Assembly (NCBI RefSeq): GCF_009711125.1
Contig: NZ_WMIB01000008.1
Location: forward strand, 1-64,000
Direction: 5' to 3'
Length of the DNA: 64,000 nt
From: Metabacillus mangrovi
GTDB taxonomy: Bacteria; Bacillota; Bacilli; Bacillales; Bacillaceae
Positions 23,969-32,546 of the stretch are shown here, one piece after another. Positions within the stretch are counted from its first letter, which is position 1, and each line of letters starts with the position of its first letter. The notes beneath the pieces are model-generated. The model was given only the letters and a program-made list of their open reading frames with translations. It was not told the DNA's origin and made no database searches. Both the position numbers and the translations under genes were made by a program.

Positions 23969-25468
23969 ATGGTAAGAATCGGCGGTCTGGCCAGCGGAAT
24001 GGATATCGATACAATGGTCAGTGATCTAATGAAAGCAGAGCGGATGGGCGTTGATAAACTGAAGCAAAAAAAACAGATCCTGGAGTGGCAGCGGGACAAC
24101 TACCGGGATATGAACAAGCTGCTGAAGGAACTGGATGATATGCTCAGCCCGATTACTAAAAACTCGCTTACCCTCCAGTCTACTTTTAATAAAAAGGCAG
24201 TCAGCAGCTCAAATGATGCAGCAGTCAGTGCAAAGGCGATCAGCGCTTCAGCGAATTTCTCCTCTTCTATAGAAGTAACAGAGCTCGCGTCCTCTGCGTC
24301 CTGGAAAGGAGCACTGAATCCATCCTTGCCAGCTGGAGCGAAAGAAATGGTTTTTAAAGTAACGGATCCAGGTTCATCAACTCCTAGAGACGTCAAAATC
24401 TCTATTGCAGCAGGAGATACGATGGAGCAGGTATTGTCTAAAATTAACTCCTCCTCATTAGGGGTATCTGCCATGCAGGCAACTCTAAAAGGGGAATCAC
24501 AGGCGAGAATCATTCTAACGAGCAGCAAGACAGGCGCAAGTGGTGCAATCGTTGCTGATAATGATGATGCCAAGGCCTTTATGACGACCCTTGGTTTCTC
24601 GTTTAATGCAGATAACCAAACATTGAAAAAAGATCAAACAGGTACTGATGCCATCGTAAAAGTAAACGGCTACGAAATGGTGCAGCCTTCCAACACCTTC
24701 ACCATCAACGGTGTGGAGTATAACGCGAAACAAAAAACAAACGGCATTCCTGTTAACATTTCAAGCTCGACAGACGTAGACAGCATCGTGGAGTCCGTCG
24801 TGAAATTCGTAGATAAATACAATGAAATTATCGGAAAAGTGAACGGAGAGATTTCCGAGGACCGCTACCGCTCCTATCAGCCACTGACAGATGCAGAACG
24901 TGAGTCTTTGTCCGATAAGCAGATCGAGCAGTGGGAAGAAAAGGCGAAAAGCGGCCTTTTGAAAAATGATTCTGTTCTTGCTTCCGGACTCAATAAGATG
25001 AGAACGGATTTCTATTCTCCAGTCAGCGGTACCGGAACCATTGCCGGCTATACGCAGCTGGCTGATATTGGCATTAAGACGACATCAAATTATATGGAAA
25101 AAGGCAAGCTGATCATTGATGAGGCGAAGCTCCGCGAAAAAATTCAGGCGAACCCGGCCGCGGTATACGAGCTTTTTAACTCAAAAGGGACGACGCCTGA
25201 AACGACAGGACTTGCCGGCAGGCTGCGCGATACAATCAAAGATACGATCACAAAGGTCGAATCAAAAGCCGGAAACAGCCTGATGACGACTCAGAAATTT
25301 TCGATCGGCAAAAGCCTCGACAGCCTCGATACACAGATCGACCGGTTTGAAGACCGTCTCGTGCAAATCGAGGACCGCTACTGGCGCCAATTTACCGCCA
25401 TGGAAAAAGCCATTCAGCGGGCGAATGAGCAATCCGCCCAGCTCATGAACTTTAACGGCGGATATTAA
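23969..25468 (+). CDS. fliD: Flagellar hook-associated protein 2 (filament cap)
   Basis: A 499-residue FliD. The N-terminal segment VRIGGLASGMDIDTMVSDLM is the family hallmark; the C-terminal coiled coil (SLDTQIDRFEDRLVQIEDRY, WRQFTAMEKAIQRANEQ) is the FliD C-terminal domain. It caps the growing filament and folds exported flagellin. Secreted by the flagellar type III system, so no signal peptide. Lies between flaG and fliS, as in B. subtilis. Confidence 0.96.
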   Translation: MVRIGGLASGMDIDTMVSDLMKAERMGVDKLKQKKQILEWQRDNYRDMNKLLKELDDMLSPITKNSLTLQSTFNKKAVSSSNDAAVSAKAISASANFSSSIEVTELASSASWKGALNPSLPAGAKEMVFKVTDPGSSTPRDVKISIAAGDTMEQVLSKINSSSLGVSAMQATLKGESQARIILTSSKTGASGAIVADNDDAKAFMTTLGFSFNADNQTLKKDQTGTDAIVKVNGYEMVQPSNTFTINGVEYNAKQKTNGIPVNISSSTDVDSIVESVVKFVDKYNEIIGKVNGEISEDRYRSYQPLTDAERESLSDKQIEQWEEKAKSGLLKNDSVLASGLNKMRTDFYSPVSGTGTIAGYTQLADIGIKTTSNYMEKGKLIIDEAKLREKIQANPAAVYELFNSKGTTPETTGLAGRLRDTIKDTITKVESKAGNSLMTTQKFSIGKSLDSLDTQIDRFEDRLVQIEDRYWRQFTAMEKAIQRANEQSAQLMNFNGGY

Positions 25469-25484
25469 GAAGGAGTGAACCAGA

Positions 25485-25886
25485 TTGGCAGTAAATAATC
25501 CATACCAGGCCTACCAGCAGAATTCTGTGACGACTGCATCTCCCGGCGAACTGACACTGATGCTGTATAACGGGTGCCTGAAGTTTATCAAACAAGCACG
25601 GACGGCTATGGACCAGAAACAAATTGAAGCAAAAAACACCAGTCTCCTGAAAGCACAAAGGATTATTCAGGAGCTGATGGTGACGCTGAATATGGAAGCA
25701 GAGGTGTCTAAAAACATGATGGCCCTCTATGAATATATGAACCGCAGATTGATGGAAGCAAACTTAGGGAACGATTCTTCTATTCTCGATGAAGTAGAGG
25801 GCTATGTGACGGAATTCCGCGACACATGGAAGCAGGTCATCCAGATGAACAGACAGGCCCAGTTCAAAGAGGGCGGAACCGCGTAA
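25485..25886 (+). CDS. fliS: Flagellin export chaperone
   Basis: A 133-residue FliS with the N-terminal NNPYQAYQQNSVTTASPGEL and TLMLYNGCLKFIKQA signature. TTG start behind AAGGAG. FliS binds the C-terminus of flagellin to prevent early polymerisation. The stop overlaps the fliT start (TAATG). Confidence 0.96.
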   Translation: MAVNNPYQAYQQNSVTTASPGELTLMLYNGCLKFIKQARTAMDQKQIEAKNTSLLKAQRIIQELMVTLNMEAEVSKNMMALYEYMNRRLMEANLGNDSSILDEVEGYVTEFRDTWKQVIQMNRQAQFKEGGTA

Positions 25887-26236
25887 TGAGCTCTGTATCT
25901 GAAGTGCATGCCCTCACGGAACAGCTGCTGAATCTTCTGAAGCAGCCGGGGGAAACGAATGAACGCGATACGTTAATCCAGCAACTCAACTCTAAGCTTG
26001 ATGAACGTGAGCAGGCCATGAAGCATCTCATCCCCCCGTTTAGCAGCCGGGAAAAGCAGCTGCTGCAGGAAGTCAATGATTGGAATAAACAAGTCATCAG
26101 CTATATGAACAAAGTAAAAACCGTGATTCAGCTGGATCAGCAGCGCCTGAAGAAGACTAAAGCAGGTGCGAATAAATACGTTAACCCATACGAAGCCGTC
26201 CGGACGGATGGGATGTTTTATGATAAACGGAAATAA
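25886..26236 (+). CDS. fliT: Flagellar protein FliT-like chaperone
   Basis: A 116-residue helical protein whose ATG overlaps the fliS stop. It has the FliT position and shape: HALTEQLLNLLKQP, IQQLNSKLDEREQAMKHLIP, NKQVISYMNKVKTVIQ and a C-terminal NPYEAVRTDGMFYDKRK seen in Bacillus FliT. Probably a FliD chaperone. Confidence 0.88.
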   Translation: MSSVSEVHALTEQLLNLLKQPGETNERDTLIQQLNSKLDEREQAMKHLIPPFSSREKQLLQEVNDWNKQVISYMNKVKTVIQLDQQRLKKTKAGANKYVNPYEAVRTDGMFYDKRK

Positions 26237-26240
26237 GACG

Positions 26241-26269
26241 CTCTCTGCATATATGCGGAGAGTTTTTTT
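26241..26269 (+). terminator. Terminator of the fliD operon
   Basis: CTCTCTGCAT and ATGCGGAGAG form a stem followed by seven Ts. Confidence 0.9.
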
Positions 26270-26354
26270 AAGATTGCAGCCTGGTCCAGAATTGTATTAA
26301 AATGTAAGTTGGTAGGATCGGGTAGTAGGGAAAGAGCTTGTCGAAATCTCCCGA

Positions 26355-26470
26355 AAAGTCGATATCCAGGTAATTTCGCCGATATCTCCTGATTATCGCT
26401 GATATAATTTTATTTTCGTCGATATCTGAATATTATCGCCGATATATTCAAAATTTCGCCGATATCCTAA
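26355..26470. repeat. Six-unit array, exact 20-bp period, core GCCGATAT
   Basis: The core GYYGATAT starts at 26358, 26378, 26398, 26418, 26438 and 26458, exactly 20 bp apart; three copies read GCCGATAT and the others GTCGATAT or GCTGATAT. Spacer bases are A/T-rich and vary. GCCGATAT equals the sigma-D -10 consensus, though no TAAA sits 15 bases before most copies. No gene overlaps it. Confidence 0.88.
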
Positions 26471-26626
26471 AGCACAGTAAGTTTTAGAGCCTGGAAAGCT
26501 GACCTTATGTGCTCCTTTTTACCTCTTAATCTACATATCTGCTAGTTTCACCCGGAATGTTCGCTCTGAACGCATCTATTCCGCTTTAAAACAACCATTT
26601 CAGCTCTCAGCTGCCAGGAGGACAAG

Positions 26627-26800
26627 ATGAAAAATAATAAATATTACAATCAGCAGAAGAAAAAAAAGAAAAAGAACCAAGATGGCTGCCTGGACGGCTG
26701 TTCAGAAGGATGCTGCAGCACGGACGGCTGCCTGCCGCTGATTTTACTGCCTGTGCAAATTGGTGTTCTTGGCTATTGGATTATTGAAAAATTGATTTAG
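26627..26800 (+). CDS. Small cysteine-rich membrane protein (57 aa)
   Basis: An ATG five bases after AGGAGG opens a 57-codon gene. The protein begins MKNNKYYNQQKKKKKKNQDG (very basic), continues CLDGCSEGCCSTDGCLP with six cysteines in 17 residues, and ends in one hydrophobic helix (LILLPVQIGVLGYWIIEKLI). The Cys/Gly spacing could bind metal or heme-like cofactors or simply form disulfides. No family recognised. Strong ribosome binding site and clean codon structure support it as real. Confidence 0.7.
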   Translation: MKNNKYYNQQKKKKKKNQDGCLDGCSEGCCSTDGCLPLILLPVQIGVLGYWIIEKLI

Positions 26801-26900
26801 GAGATGCATTTCCAGTTTTTCAGAGAGTTTGCTATCAAATTATTTTAGCCTGTGCCGATATAAGTAATAGTATAAATTACCTATATCGAGGGTGGATAGA

Positions 26901-27284
26901 TTGAACGCCTATGAACGCTTTGAGTTGTATCATTTTTACTACCATCTTCTGAATACGGTTCAAGATGGCTTGGATGATGTTCTGGAGAGCTTCCGCCGCC
27001 TGGAACTGAGTGAAGCAGAAAAGGTTTTTACGGACATTATGAGGGCTTTTTACCATATTGACAGTTCAAATGTGCTGATTATCGAAAAAGTCAGCGAAGA
27101 TGACTGTCAGCTGATTCATGAAATCAAACGTTTCGATGAGGTCATCAATGAGCTGGATCACCTGGATTTTATGTATTTTCAGCCCCTGACTTATGAATCT
27201 TTTTTGAGAGACAAGCTTGCGCCGGTGTTTTTAGCCTGGAAAGAAGGCGTGCAGCAGAGGCTGCAGCCGTATATTTTGCAGTAA
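26901..27284 (+). CDS. Unknown helical protein (127 aa)
   Basis: TTG start behind GAGGGTGG. The acidic helical protein (YERFELYHFYYHLLNTVQDG, SEAEKVFTDIMRAFYHIDSS, FDEVINELDHLDFMYFQPLT) has no membrane segment. It resembles small chaperone-like or helical-bundle proteins but I cannot name a family. A terminator overlaps its end. Confidence 0.65.
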   Translation: MNAYERFELYHFYYHLLNTVQDGLDDVLESFRRLELSEAEKVFTDIMRAFYHIDSSNVLIIEKVSEDDCQLIHEIKRFDEVINELDHLDFMYFQPLTYESFLRDKLAPVFLAWKEGVQQRLQPYILQ

Positions 27285-27308
27285 AAGGCAGGAGACCCTG
27301 CCTTTTTT
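27284..27308 (+). terminator. Terminator
   Basis: AAGGCAGG and CCTGCCTT pair over a four-base loop with a following T-run. Confidence 0.9.
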
Positions 27309-27555
27309 CATGCTCGGCCAGCGTTCTTTTTTATTGAAGTGTCCTTGGGATGCTGTTTTGTCCCAGTTTCGTGAAAGGTTTTTTTCAAGCATATATGTGG
27401 CCATGTGAAGCATAGAATGAAACGGCTTCCTTTCCTTTTAGCCGCAATTTTCTACAAATTTCACGAAACCTTCACATTACTTTTACGTTTATGCAGGAAT
27501 ACTAGAGGGGAAAAGAGAAATAAGTTTACATATCCTTTACAAAGGAGGAGTTTAT

Positions 27556-28128
27556 ATGAGATACAATGTCAGAGGGGAAAACATCGAGGTGACTCCGGCA
27601 CTTCGGGATTACGTGGAGAAGAAGATTGGGAAGCTTGAGAGGTATTTTCAGGAGTCCGTGGATGCAGATGTTCACGTAAATCTAAGCTATTACAGTGATA
27701 GGGAGTCAAAGGTAGAGGTTACGATCCCGATGACGAATCTCGTCCTTCGAGGCGAAGAGCATAATGAGGATATGTATGCGGCGATTGATTTGGTGACGAA
27801 TAAGCTTGAGCGCCAGATCCGCAAGCATAAAACGAAAGTGAACCGCAAGTTCCGTGAACAGGATTCCGCCAAGATGATGTTTGCCAATGGCAATCCGGTT
27901 GAAACACCGACTGCTGTGCAGACGCAGGAGGAGGAAGACGAGGATAGCATGGAAGTAGTGAGGACAAAGCGGTTTACGCTGAAGCCGATGGATAGTGAAG
28001 AAGCCATACTCCAGATGAATATGCTGGGCCACAGCTTTTTCGTTTTCACCAATGCTGAAACGAATCGAACCAATGTAGTATATAAAAGAAAAGATGGCAA
28101 ATACGGCGTCATTGAGCCGAACGAATAA
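27556..28128 (+). CDS. hpf: Long-form ribosome hibernation promoting factor
   Basis: A 190-residue long HPF (B. subtilis YvyD). N-terminal S30AE domain: YNVRGENIEVTPALRDYVEK, KKIGKLERYF. C-terminal dimerisation domain: RTKRFTLKPMDSEEAILQMN, MLGHSFFVFTNAETNRTNVV. It pairs 70S ribosomes into inactive 100S dimers in stationary phase or stress. AAAGGAGG precedes the ATG. A GTTTA-N15-GGGGA stretch 50 bp upstream loosely resembles a sigma-B promoter, as known for yvyD, but the match is imperfect. Confidence 0.95.
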   Translation: MRYNVRGENIEVTPALRDYVEKKIGKLERYFQESVDADVHVNLSYYSDRESKVEVTIPMTNLVLRGEEHNEDMYAAIDLVTNKLERQIRKHKTKVNRKFREQDSAKMMFANGNPVETPTAVQTQEEEDEDSMEVVRTKRFTLKPMDSEEAILQMNMLGHSFFVFTNAETNRTNVVYKRKDGKYGVIEPNE

Positions 28129-28141
28129 AGCATGGACGATC

Positions 28142-28175
28142 AAAGAGGCGCCAGTTGTACAGGCGCCTCTTTTTT
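28142..28175 (+). terminator. hpf terminator
   Basis: AAAGAGGCGCC and GGCGCCTCTTT pair over an eight-base loop and end in a T-run. Confidence 0.92.
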
Positions 28176-28305
28176 ATGTGGAAATTCATAAATTGGTATT
28201 CTATACTAAAAAAAGCGATGGAAGAATTTTGTTTTGGAATAATGATAGGATTCCTGCTCTTGATATGTTAGGTTGAAGAAGATGCAAAAAAAGGAGATGA
28301 AACCA

Positions 28306-28611
28306 TTGTATATCGTACATTCTACATTTATCGTACCAGAACATAAATCGGACGAGGTCATTTCCATTTATCAAACAAGATCAAAGATGGTCGATCAATA
28401 TGAAGGCTTCCGGTCTTTCCAGCTTCTTCAGAATGAGAAGAAAAAGGGCGAACTTACAGTTCAGATTGAATGGGAAACGAAAGAGCATTATATGAAATGG
28501 GTTCAAAGCGATGCTTTCAAAAAAGTGCATGAACATGAAAAAAATTATCCGGATCAGGAGCTGGCAGCGATCATTCCTACCGTTAAAAAATACGAGGTGG
28601 TCGCCACATGA
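28306..28611 (+). CDS. IsdG/HmoA-like monooxygenase (ABM fold)
   Basis: 101 residues from TTG 28306, with AAAGGAG nine bases upstream; earlier ATGs lack a ribosome binding site. Pattern: YIVHSTFIVPEHKSDEVISI, YEGFRSFQLLQNEKKKGELT, IEWETKEHYMKWVQSDAFKK, then VHEHEKNYP. This is the antibiotic-biosynthesis-monooxygenase fold used by heme-degrading HmoA/IsdG. Heme oxygenase activity is plausible but the catalytic triad cannot be fully confirmed by eye. The stop overlaps the next start (ATGA). Confidence 0.78.
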   Translation: MYIVHSTFIVPEHKSDEVISIYQTRSKMVDQYEGFRSFQLLQNEKKKGELTVQIEWETKEHYMKWVQSDAFKKVHEHEKNYPDQELAAIIPTVKKYEVVAT

Positions 28612-28958
28612 CCGACGATCAGGTAAAACAAGCGATTGATCATGTCGTCTCAGGAATCTACCGGCAATATCCCGAGCTTCTTGAGAAGTACGGAGAGAGA
28701 GGGAAGGAAAAATGCCGGGAAGACAATGAGCATCACTTTAAACATTTGCGGACCGCTTATGAAGCGGATATGCCGAAAATTTTTACGGACTATGCGATCT
28801 GGCTTAATAATGTTCTGACCTCGCGGGGCATGAAAAGTGAACATTTAATCGATAATTTCGACCGTATTGCCGAAGCGATGGGTTCCATTGATGCACCGGA
28901 ACGCGAGACTTATATTGGGTATTTAAAGGAAGCCAATCAAAAGCTGGCTAATTCCTGA
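28608..28958 (+). CDS. Unknown helical protein coupled to the HmoA-like gene
   Basis: 116 residues beginning inside the upstream stop codon, so translation is coupled. All-helical, with YPELLEKYGERGKEKCRED, HHFKHLRTAYEADMPKIFTD, YAIWLNNVLTSRGMKSEHLI. The middle resembles the helical cap found beside B12-binding domains or globin-like sensors. Two adjacent His residues (HH) and coupling to a heme-type oxygenase make heme handling conceivable, but this is inference. Confidence 0.65.
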   Translation: MTDDQVKQAIDHVVSGIYRQYPELLEKYGERGKEKCREDNEHHFKHLRTAYEADMPKIFTDYAIWLNNVLTSRGMKSEHLIDNFDRIAEAMGSIDAPERETYIGYLKEANQKLANS

Positions 28959-28965
28959 GGAAAGG

Positions 28966-28992
28966 ACTGCCCCTGTCAAAGGGGCAGTTTTA
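28966..28992. terminator. Bidirectional terminator between convergent genes
   Basis: ACTGCCCCT and AGGGGCAGT pair over four bases with TTTTA on the plus side; it overlaps the stop of the minus-strand kinase gene. Confidence 0.75.
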
Positions 28993-30565
28993 CCCAAAAC
29001 GTACTTCCTTTATCAAGTTCACTTTCAACTCCGAGTGTTCCTCCCATTTCTTCCACCAGCTGTTTCGTTAAAGAAAGTCCGACACCTGAACCTTCTACCT
29101 CCCAGTAAAAGCTTGTTGACCGGTAAAAAGGGTCGAAGATCTTTCTCTGGTCTTCCACTGAAATACCATAGCCTGTATCTTTTACTGATATAAAAGCCAT
29201 TTCTTCTTTCTTTTCAACTCGTACAAAGATCGCGCCGTTTTGCCGGTTATACTTCACCGCATTTGATAAAAGGTTCAGCATGATTTGCTTTAGTCGGACT
29301 TTATTCGCTGCTGCCAGGATCTCATGCCTGGCTAATTTCTGTTCGATGGTGATGCCTTTTGTCTCTGCAAATGGCAGGATCCATTTAACGCTGTTTTTAA
29401 CAATTTTATTTACCGGCGTCGCTTCTTTTTTGATGAATGGTTTTCCTTTTTCCAGCCGGACAAGATCCAAGATATCATTGATTACATGCAGCAGATGATC
29501 GCCGGCACTGGCAATCTTCTGGATTTTCTCTCTTTGCCATCCGGTTACCGGATCCTTTTTTTCATCCAGTAAAATATCGGAAAACCCCATGATCGTATGG
29601 AGCGGAGTTCGGAGTTCATGGCTCATCATGGATAAAAAATGGGATTTGGCCTTGCTCGCTTTCTCTGCTGCTTCTTTTGCTTCGGTCAGCTCCCGGTTGT
29701 TTTTCTTTAACTCAGCGATCATGCAGATTCTTTCAAGAAGGCTTGCTACCTGTTCGCAGGCTGTTTGAATAACCTCAAGCTCGAATGCCTTGAATTCAGG
29801 GCGGGTCTTTGATCCAAATGAAAGTGTTCCAAGAAGTTTGCCATGGTACACAAGCGGGTGCGATACATAAGCTTTGAGTCCGAATTTTTTAATCGTCTCT
29901 GTCCGTTTATCAAGCGAAGCATCGACATGTTCGACAAGCATTGCTTCTTTTCTTTCGGCTGCTGCCCCGCAAATGGCCTGTCCTATTTGAAGCAAGGAAA
30001 TGCCGTTGGCTTCTTCCTTTGTGATACCTGAGTAATTGGACAATACGAGATGGTTCGAAGAGGGGACATACATAAAATTAATAAACACGTCCAGATCCAG
30101 GTATTCTGAAAGTTTGTTGTATAAGGTATTAAGCAGTTCTTCAGGTTTCCGGCTGCCAATCATGTCATTGGTGGTCTCACTTAAAAGCATCACTTTTTCA
30201 TATTTTTCCTGAATGGCCTGCTCAAACCGGATGCTGGCGGTAATATCCTTAAATACAATGCTCAGCCCGTCGCCTGCGGGATAGATCCCAATTTCAGTAA
30301 TTTTCGTTTTTTCAAAAATGCTGTATCTCAGCTTCAGTCTGCTGCTTTTTTCATTTTGCATGGCTTTTGTAAGAAGGGTTTTGAACAGGGCGGCATCTTC
30401 ATGGCTTATGTAGTCCATCACGCTCCTGCCGATGCAATTTTTCCGGGTATCTCTGAAAAGCTTGGCACCTTCATCGTTAATGGATTGAATTTTCCAGGAG
30501 CTATTAAGCCGTAAATAAGCGTCCTCATTTTCAATCAGTTCATATGATTCAATATGAAAGCTCAT
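28976..30565 (-). CDS. PAS-GAF sensor histidine kinase
   Basis: 529 residues from the ATG at 30565, one base after the upstream stop and behind GGGTGA. Domain order: PAS (~10-125: WKIQSINDEGAKLF, GRSVMDYI), GAF (~150-285), coiled coil, HisKA with H-box FLSMMSHELRTPLHTIMGFS near 320, and HATPase with N-box QIMLNLLSNAVKYN, G1 DTGYGIS and G2 GSGVGLSL. No membrane helices, so a cytosolic kinase. Operon partner of the LytTR regulator and the HD-GYP protein. The signal may be a bound ligand of PAS or GAF. Confidence 0.92.
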   Translation of the reverse strand: MSFHIESYELIENEDAYLRLNSSWKIQSINDEGAKLFRDTRKNCIGRSVMDYISHEDAALFKTLLTKAMQNEKSSRLKLRYSIFEKTKITEIGIYPAGDGLSIVFKDITASIRFEQAIQEKYEKVMLLSETTNDMIGSRKPEELLNTLYNKLSEYLDLDVFINFMYVPSSNHLVLSNYSGITKEEANGISLLQIGQAICGAAAERKEAMLVEHVDASLDKRTETIKKFGLKAYVSHPLVYHGKLLGTLSFGSKTRPEFKAFELEVIQTACEQVASLLERICMIAELKKNNRELTEAKEAAEKASKAKSHFLSMMSHELRTPLHTIMGFSDILLDEKKDPVTGWQREKIQKIASAGDHLLHVINDILDLVRLEKGKPFIKKEATPVNKIVKNSVKWILPFAETKGITIEQKLARHEILAAANKVRLKQIMLNLLSNAVKYNRQNGAIFVRVEKKEEMAFISVKDTGYGISVEDQRKIFDPFYRSTSFYWEVEGSGVGLSLTKQLVEEMGGTLGVESELDKGSTFWVKLPL

Positions 30566-30566
30566 G

Positions 30567-32321
30567 CTATTCACCCTTTTCCGGCAGAAGTTCATTCAGG
30601 AAAAGATGTTTTCCTGCTTCAAGTCTTTCCATGATAGAAAGCTTTATAACCGCTGATTCGGGGCTTTTAGCGATAAAGTCTGCTTTCCCTTTTTCAATTT
30701 CATCCTGAGTAAAAAATTCCTTGAAAATCAGGATAAGCAGTTTTGGATTTAATTTCTTGATTTCTTCTGTCAGTAATCTTATGGAACCTAACGAATGCGT
30801 ACTGGTCACCGTAAAACATATATAGTGAATTTTCCTGCTTTCAGCCAGCTCTGTGATCAAGGCAGCAGAAGCACCGAAATGTTTATACGTTTCCCATCCG
30901 TTTGCAGAGAAATAATCCTGAAATAGCAGGGAGGGAAAGTAGTATTGCTCTTGCTCATGGAAAACGATCAGCATTTTATGGCGGGCTGGAATCAAGCTTA
31001 TGTAAAATTCCCTCTTCCGATCCAGAATATAGCACAGGCAGTCGTCCGCGATGTGGAGGCTTGTCCGGCTGATGGTTTCCATTTTGAATTGGCTGCTTAA
31101 TTCCATCGCTGCAGCATATAAAATGTCCCGGTAAATATCTTCGACCCTCATCCCGTCTGCAAGCTTCTCGAATGCTTCAAAGGCTGTCCTTTTCCTTCCT
31201 TCCGCCAGGGAGCTTATGAATACTGCCCAAAGCTCTTTCTTCCAATCAGATTCTTCTGCAAGAATATCTTCTGCTGTACAGGAAATCTTCAGCGAAAAAT
31301 CAGAAGGAATCTCGACTTCTTCTCCTGACACCCGGGTGCTTAACCTCATCAGGCTTGGAAAATTTGCGGTATGTCCCCTGACAATTGCTTCTCTCCCGTC
31401 TGACAAAACGACCGGGGAACCAAGCGGATAGATATGAAGCATTTGCATAAACTCCTGCAGGATATACGGGTCATACAAATGAGGCTCTCTTGCAAGGCAC
31501 CCTAAGGCCTCTTCAGCTGGAAGCGGACTGCGGTACATTCGCTCCAGCGTTAAAGCAGAATACACATCAACTACCATTAAAATTCGGACGGCCATACTCA
31601 GCTCCTGGGCTTGAAGTCCGTAAGGATATCCGCTGCCATCCATTCTTTCATGATGGGCAAGAGCCAGATCTGCAATATTCCCGGCGGAAGGTATACCGGT
31701 AAGGAACTTATAACCTAGAGTTGTATGCGCTTTAACAATTTCGAATTCAAGCTTTGTCAGTTTCCCTTTTTTACTAAGGATCACAGCCGGAAGCTCTGCC
31801 TTGCCGATATCATGTACAAGAGAAGCATGGCTGTGCACCTCCAGGTCCGAAAGATTCAAGCGTTTGGCAAGGAGGGTAAACAGAATGAACACATCCACTG
31901 AGTGGTTAAAGCTGAAACTGTCATGACTTTTCAGCTGCAGCATTTTTGCCATAATCACATCAGTTTGCATTAAATTTGTAAAATAGGAGGTCAGCAGATA
32001 AAAGGAATCCTCCATATTAAAAGCAATACCATACCGTTTTTCATCGGCTATTTTTAAGATGGTCTGAAAGTACAGCTCCCGGCTTCTTTGCTCGCTATAT
32101 GTATGAGCCGGAGGAATGGTTTGAATAGTGGATGCGAGCTTCGGCTTTAAATTTCCGAGAGGCTGAAGTACCGGAACCTCTGTAATATCCCATCTCTTTA
32201 ATTTCTTAATCAGATCATGATCAATTACGGTCCCTTTTTTAACAATTAAAGTTTGATTCGTATAAAGATCCTCTGCCAGTATAAGACCGGCAGCAAGGGG
32301 CATTATGGACGCAGTTTTCAT
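30567..32321 (-). CDS. HD-GYP phosphodiesterase-like protein with B12-domain-like C-terminus
   Basis: 584 residues from ATG 32321 (GAGGAG upstream). Residues ~1-60 are the N-terminal domain common in HD-GYP proteins (LAAGLILAEDLYTNQTLIVK, KKGTVIDHDLI). Residues ~140-320 hold HD-GYP: NHSVDVFILFTLLA, SLVHDIGKAELP, AHHERMDGSGYPYGL, so c-di-GMP hydrolysis is expected. Residues ~380-460 are helical and ~460-584 alternate beta/alpha, resembling the cap plus Rossmann pair of B12-binding domains (FQDYFSANGWETYKHFGAS; IHYICFTVTSTHSLGSI). The DxHxxG cobalt-ligating motif is absent, so cofactor binding is doubtful. Confidence 0.85.
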   Translation of the reverse strand: MKTASIMPLAAGLILAEDLYTNQTLIVKKGTVIDHDLIKKLKRWDITEVPVLQPLGNLKPKLASTIQTIPPAHTYSEQRSRELYFQTILKIADEKRYGIAFNMEDSFYLLTSYFTNLMQTDVIMAKMLQLKSHDSFSFNHSVDVFILFTLLAKRLNLSDLEVHSHASLVHDIGKAELPAVILSKKGKLTKLEFEIVKAHTTLGYKFLTGIPSAGNIADLALAHHERMDGSGYPYGLQAQELSMAVRILMVVDVYSALTLERMYRSPLPAEEALGCLAREPHLYDPYILQEFMQMLHIYPLGSPVVLSDGREAIVRGHTANFPSLMRLSTRVSGEEVEIPSDFSLKISCTAEDILAEESDWKKELWAVFISSLAEGRKRTAFEAFEKLADGMRVEDIYRDILYAAAMELSSQFKMETISRTSLHIADDCLCYILDRKREFYISLIPARHKMLIVFHEQEQYYFPSLLFQDYFSANGWETYKHFGASAALITELAESRKIHYICFTVTSTHSLGSIRLLTEEIKKLNPKLLILIFKEFFTQDEIEKGKADFIAKSPESAVIKLSIMERLEAGKHLFLNELLPEKGE

Positions 32322-32546
32322 TGTTTTCTCCTCTTGTAGTAAAAAATACCCATTTACTCTTCTTATAGTAAAAGATAGAGAAAAGTCTGTCGATTCATCC
32401 CGGGGCATAAGAGGAGCTTTATTCAGCATAACAGGCCGATTAAACTGCATTTTGAACAGCAAAGAAGACATTTTGGACACAAAAAAGCACCGGGAAACCG
32501 GATGCTCTGATTGTTTGTAGGAAAAGATGACAGCTGTTTTGCAGTT

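Noticed and set aside
26355-26470. CRISPR array or six working sigma-D promoters
   Set aside because: Units of 20 bp are too short for CRISPR, and TAAA -35 elements at 15 bp are missing before most copies.
27500-27525. Sigma-B promoter of hpf
   Set aside because: GTTTA...GGGGA only partly matches the consensus; mentioned with the gene but not listed as a site.
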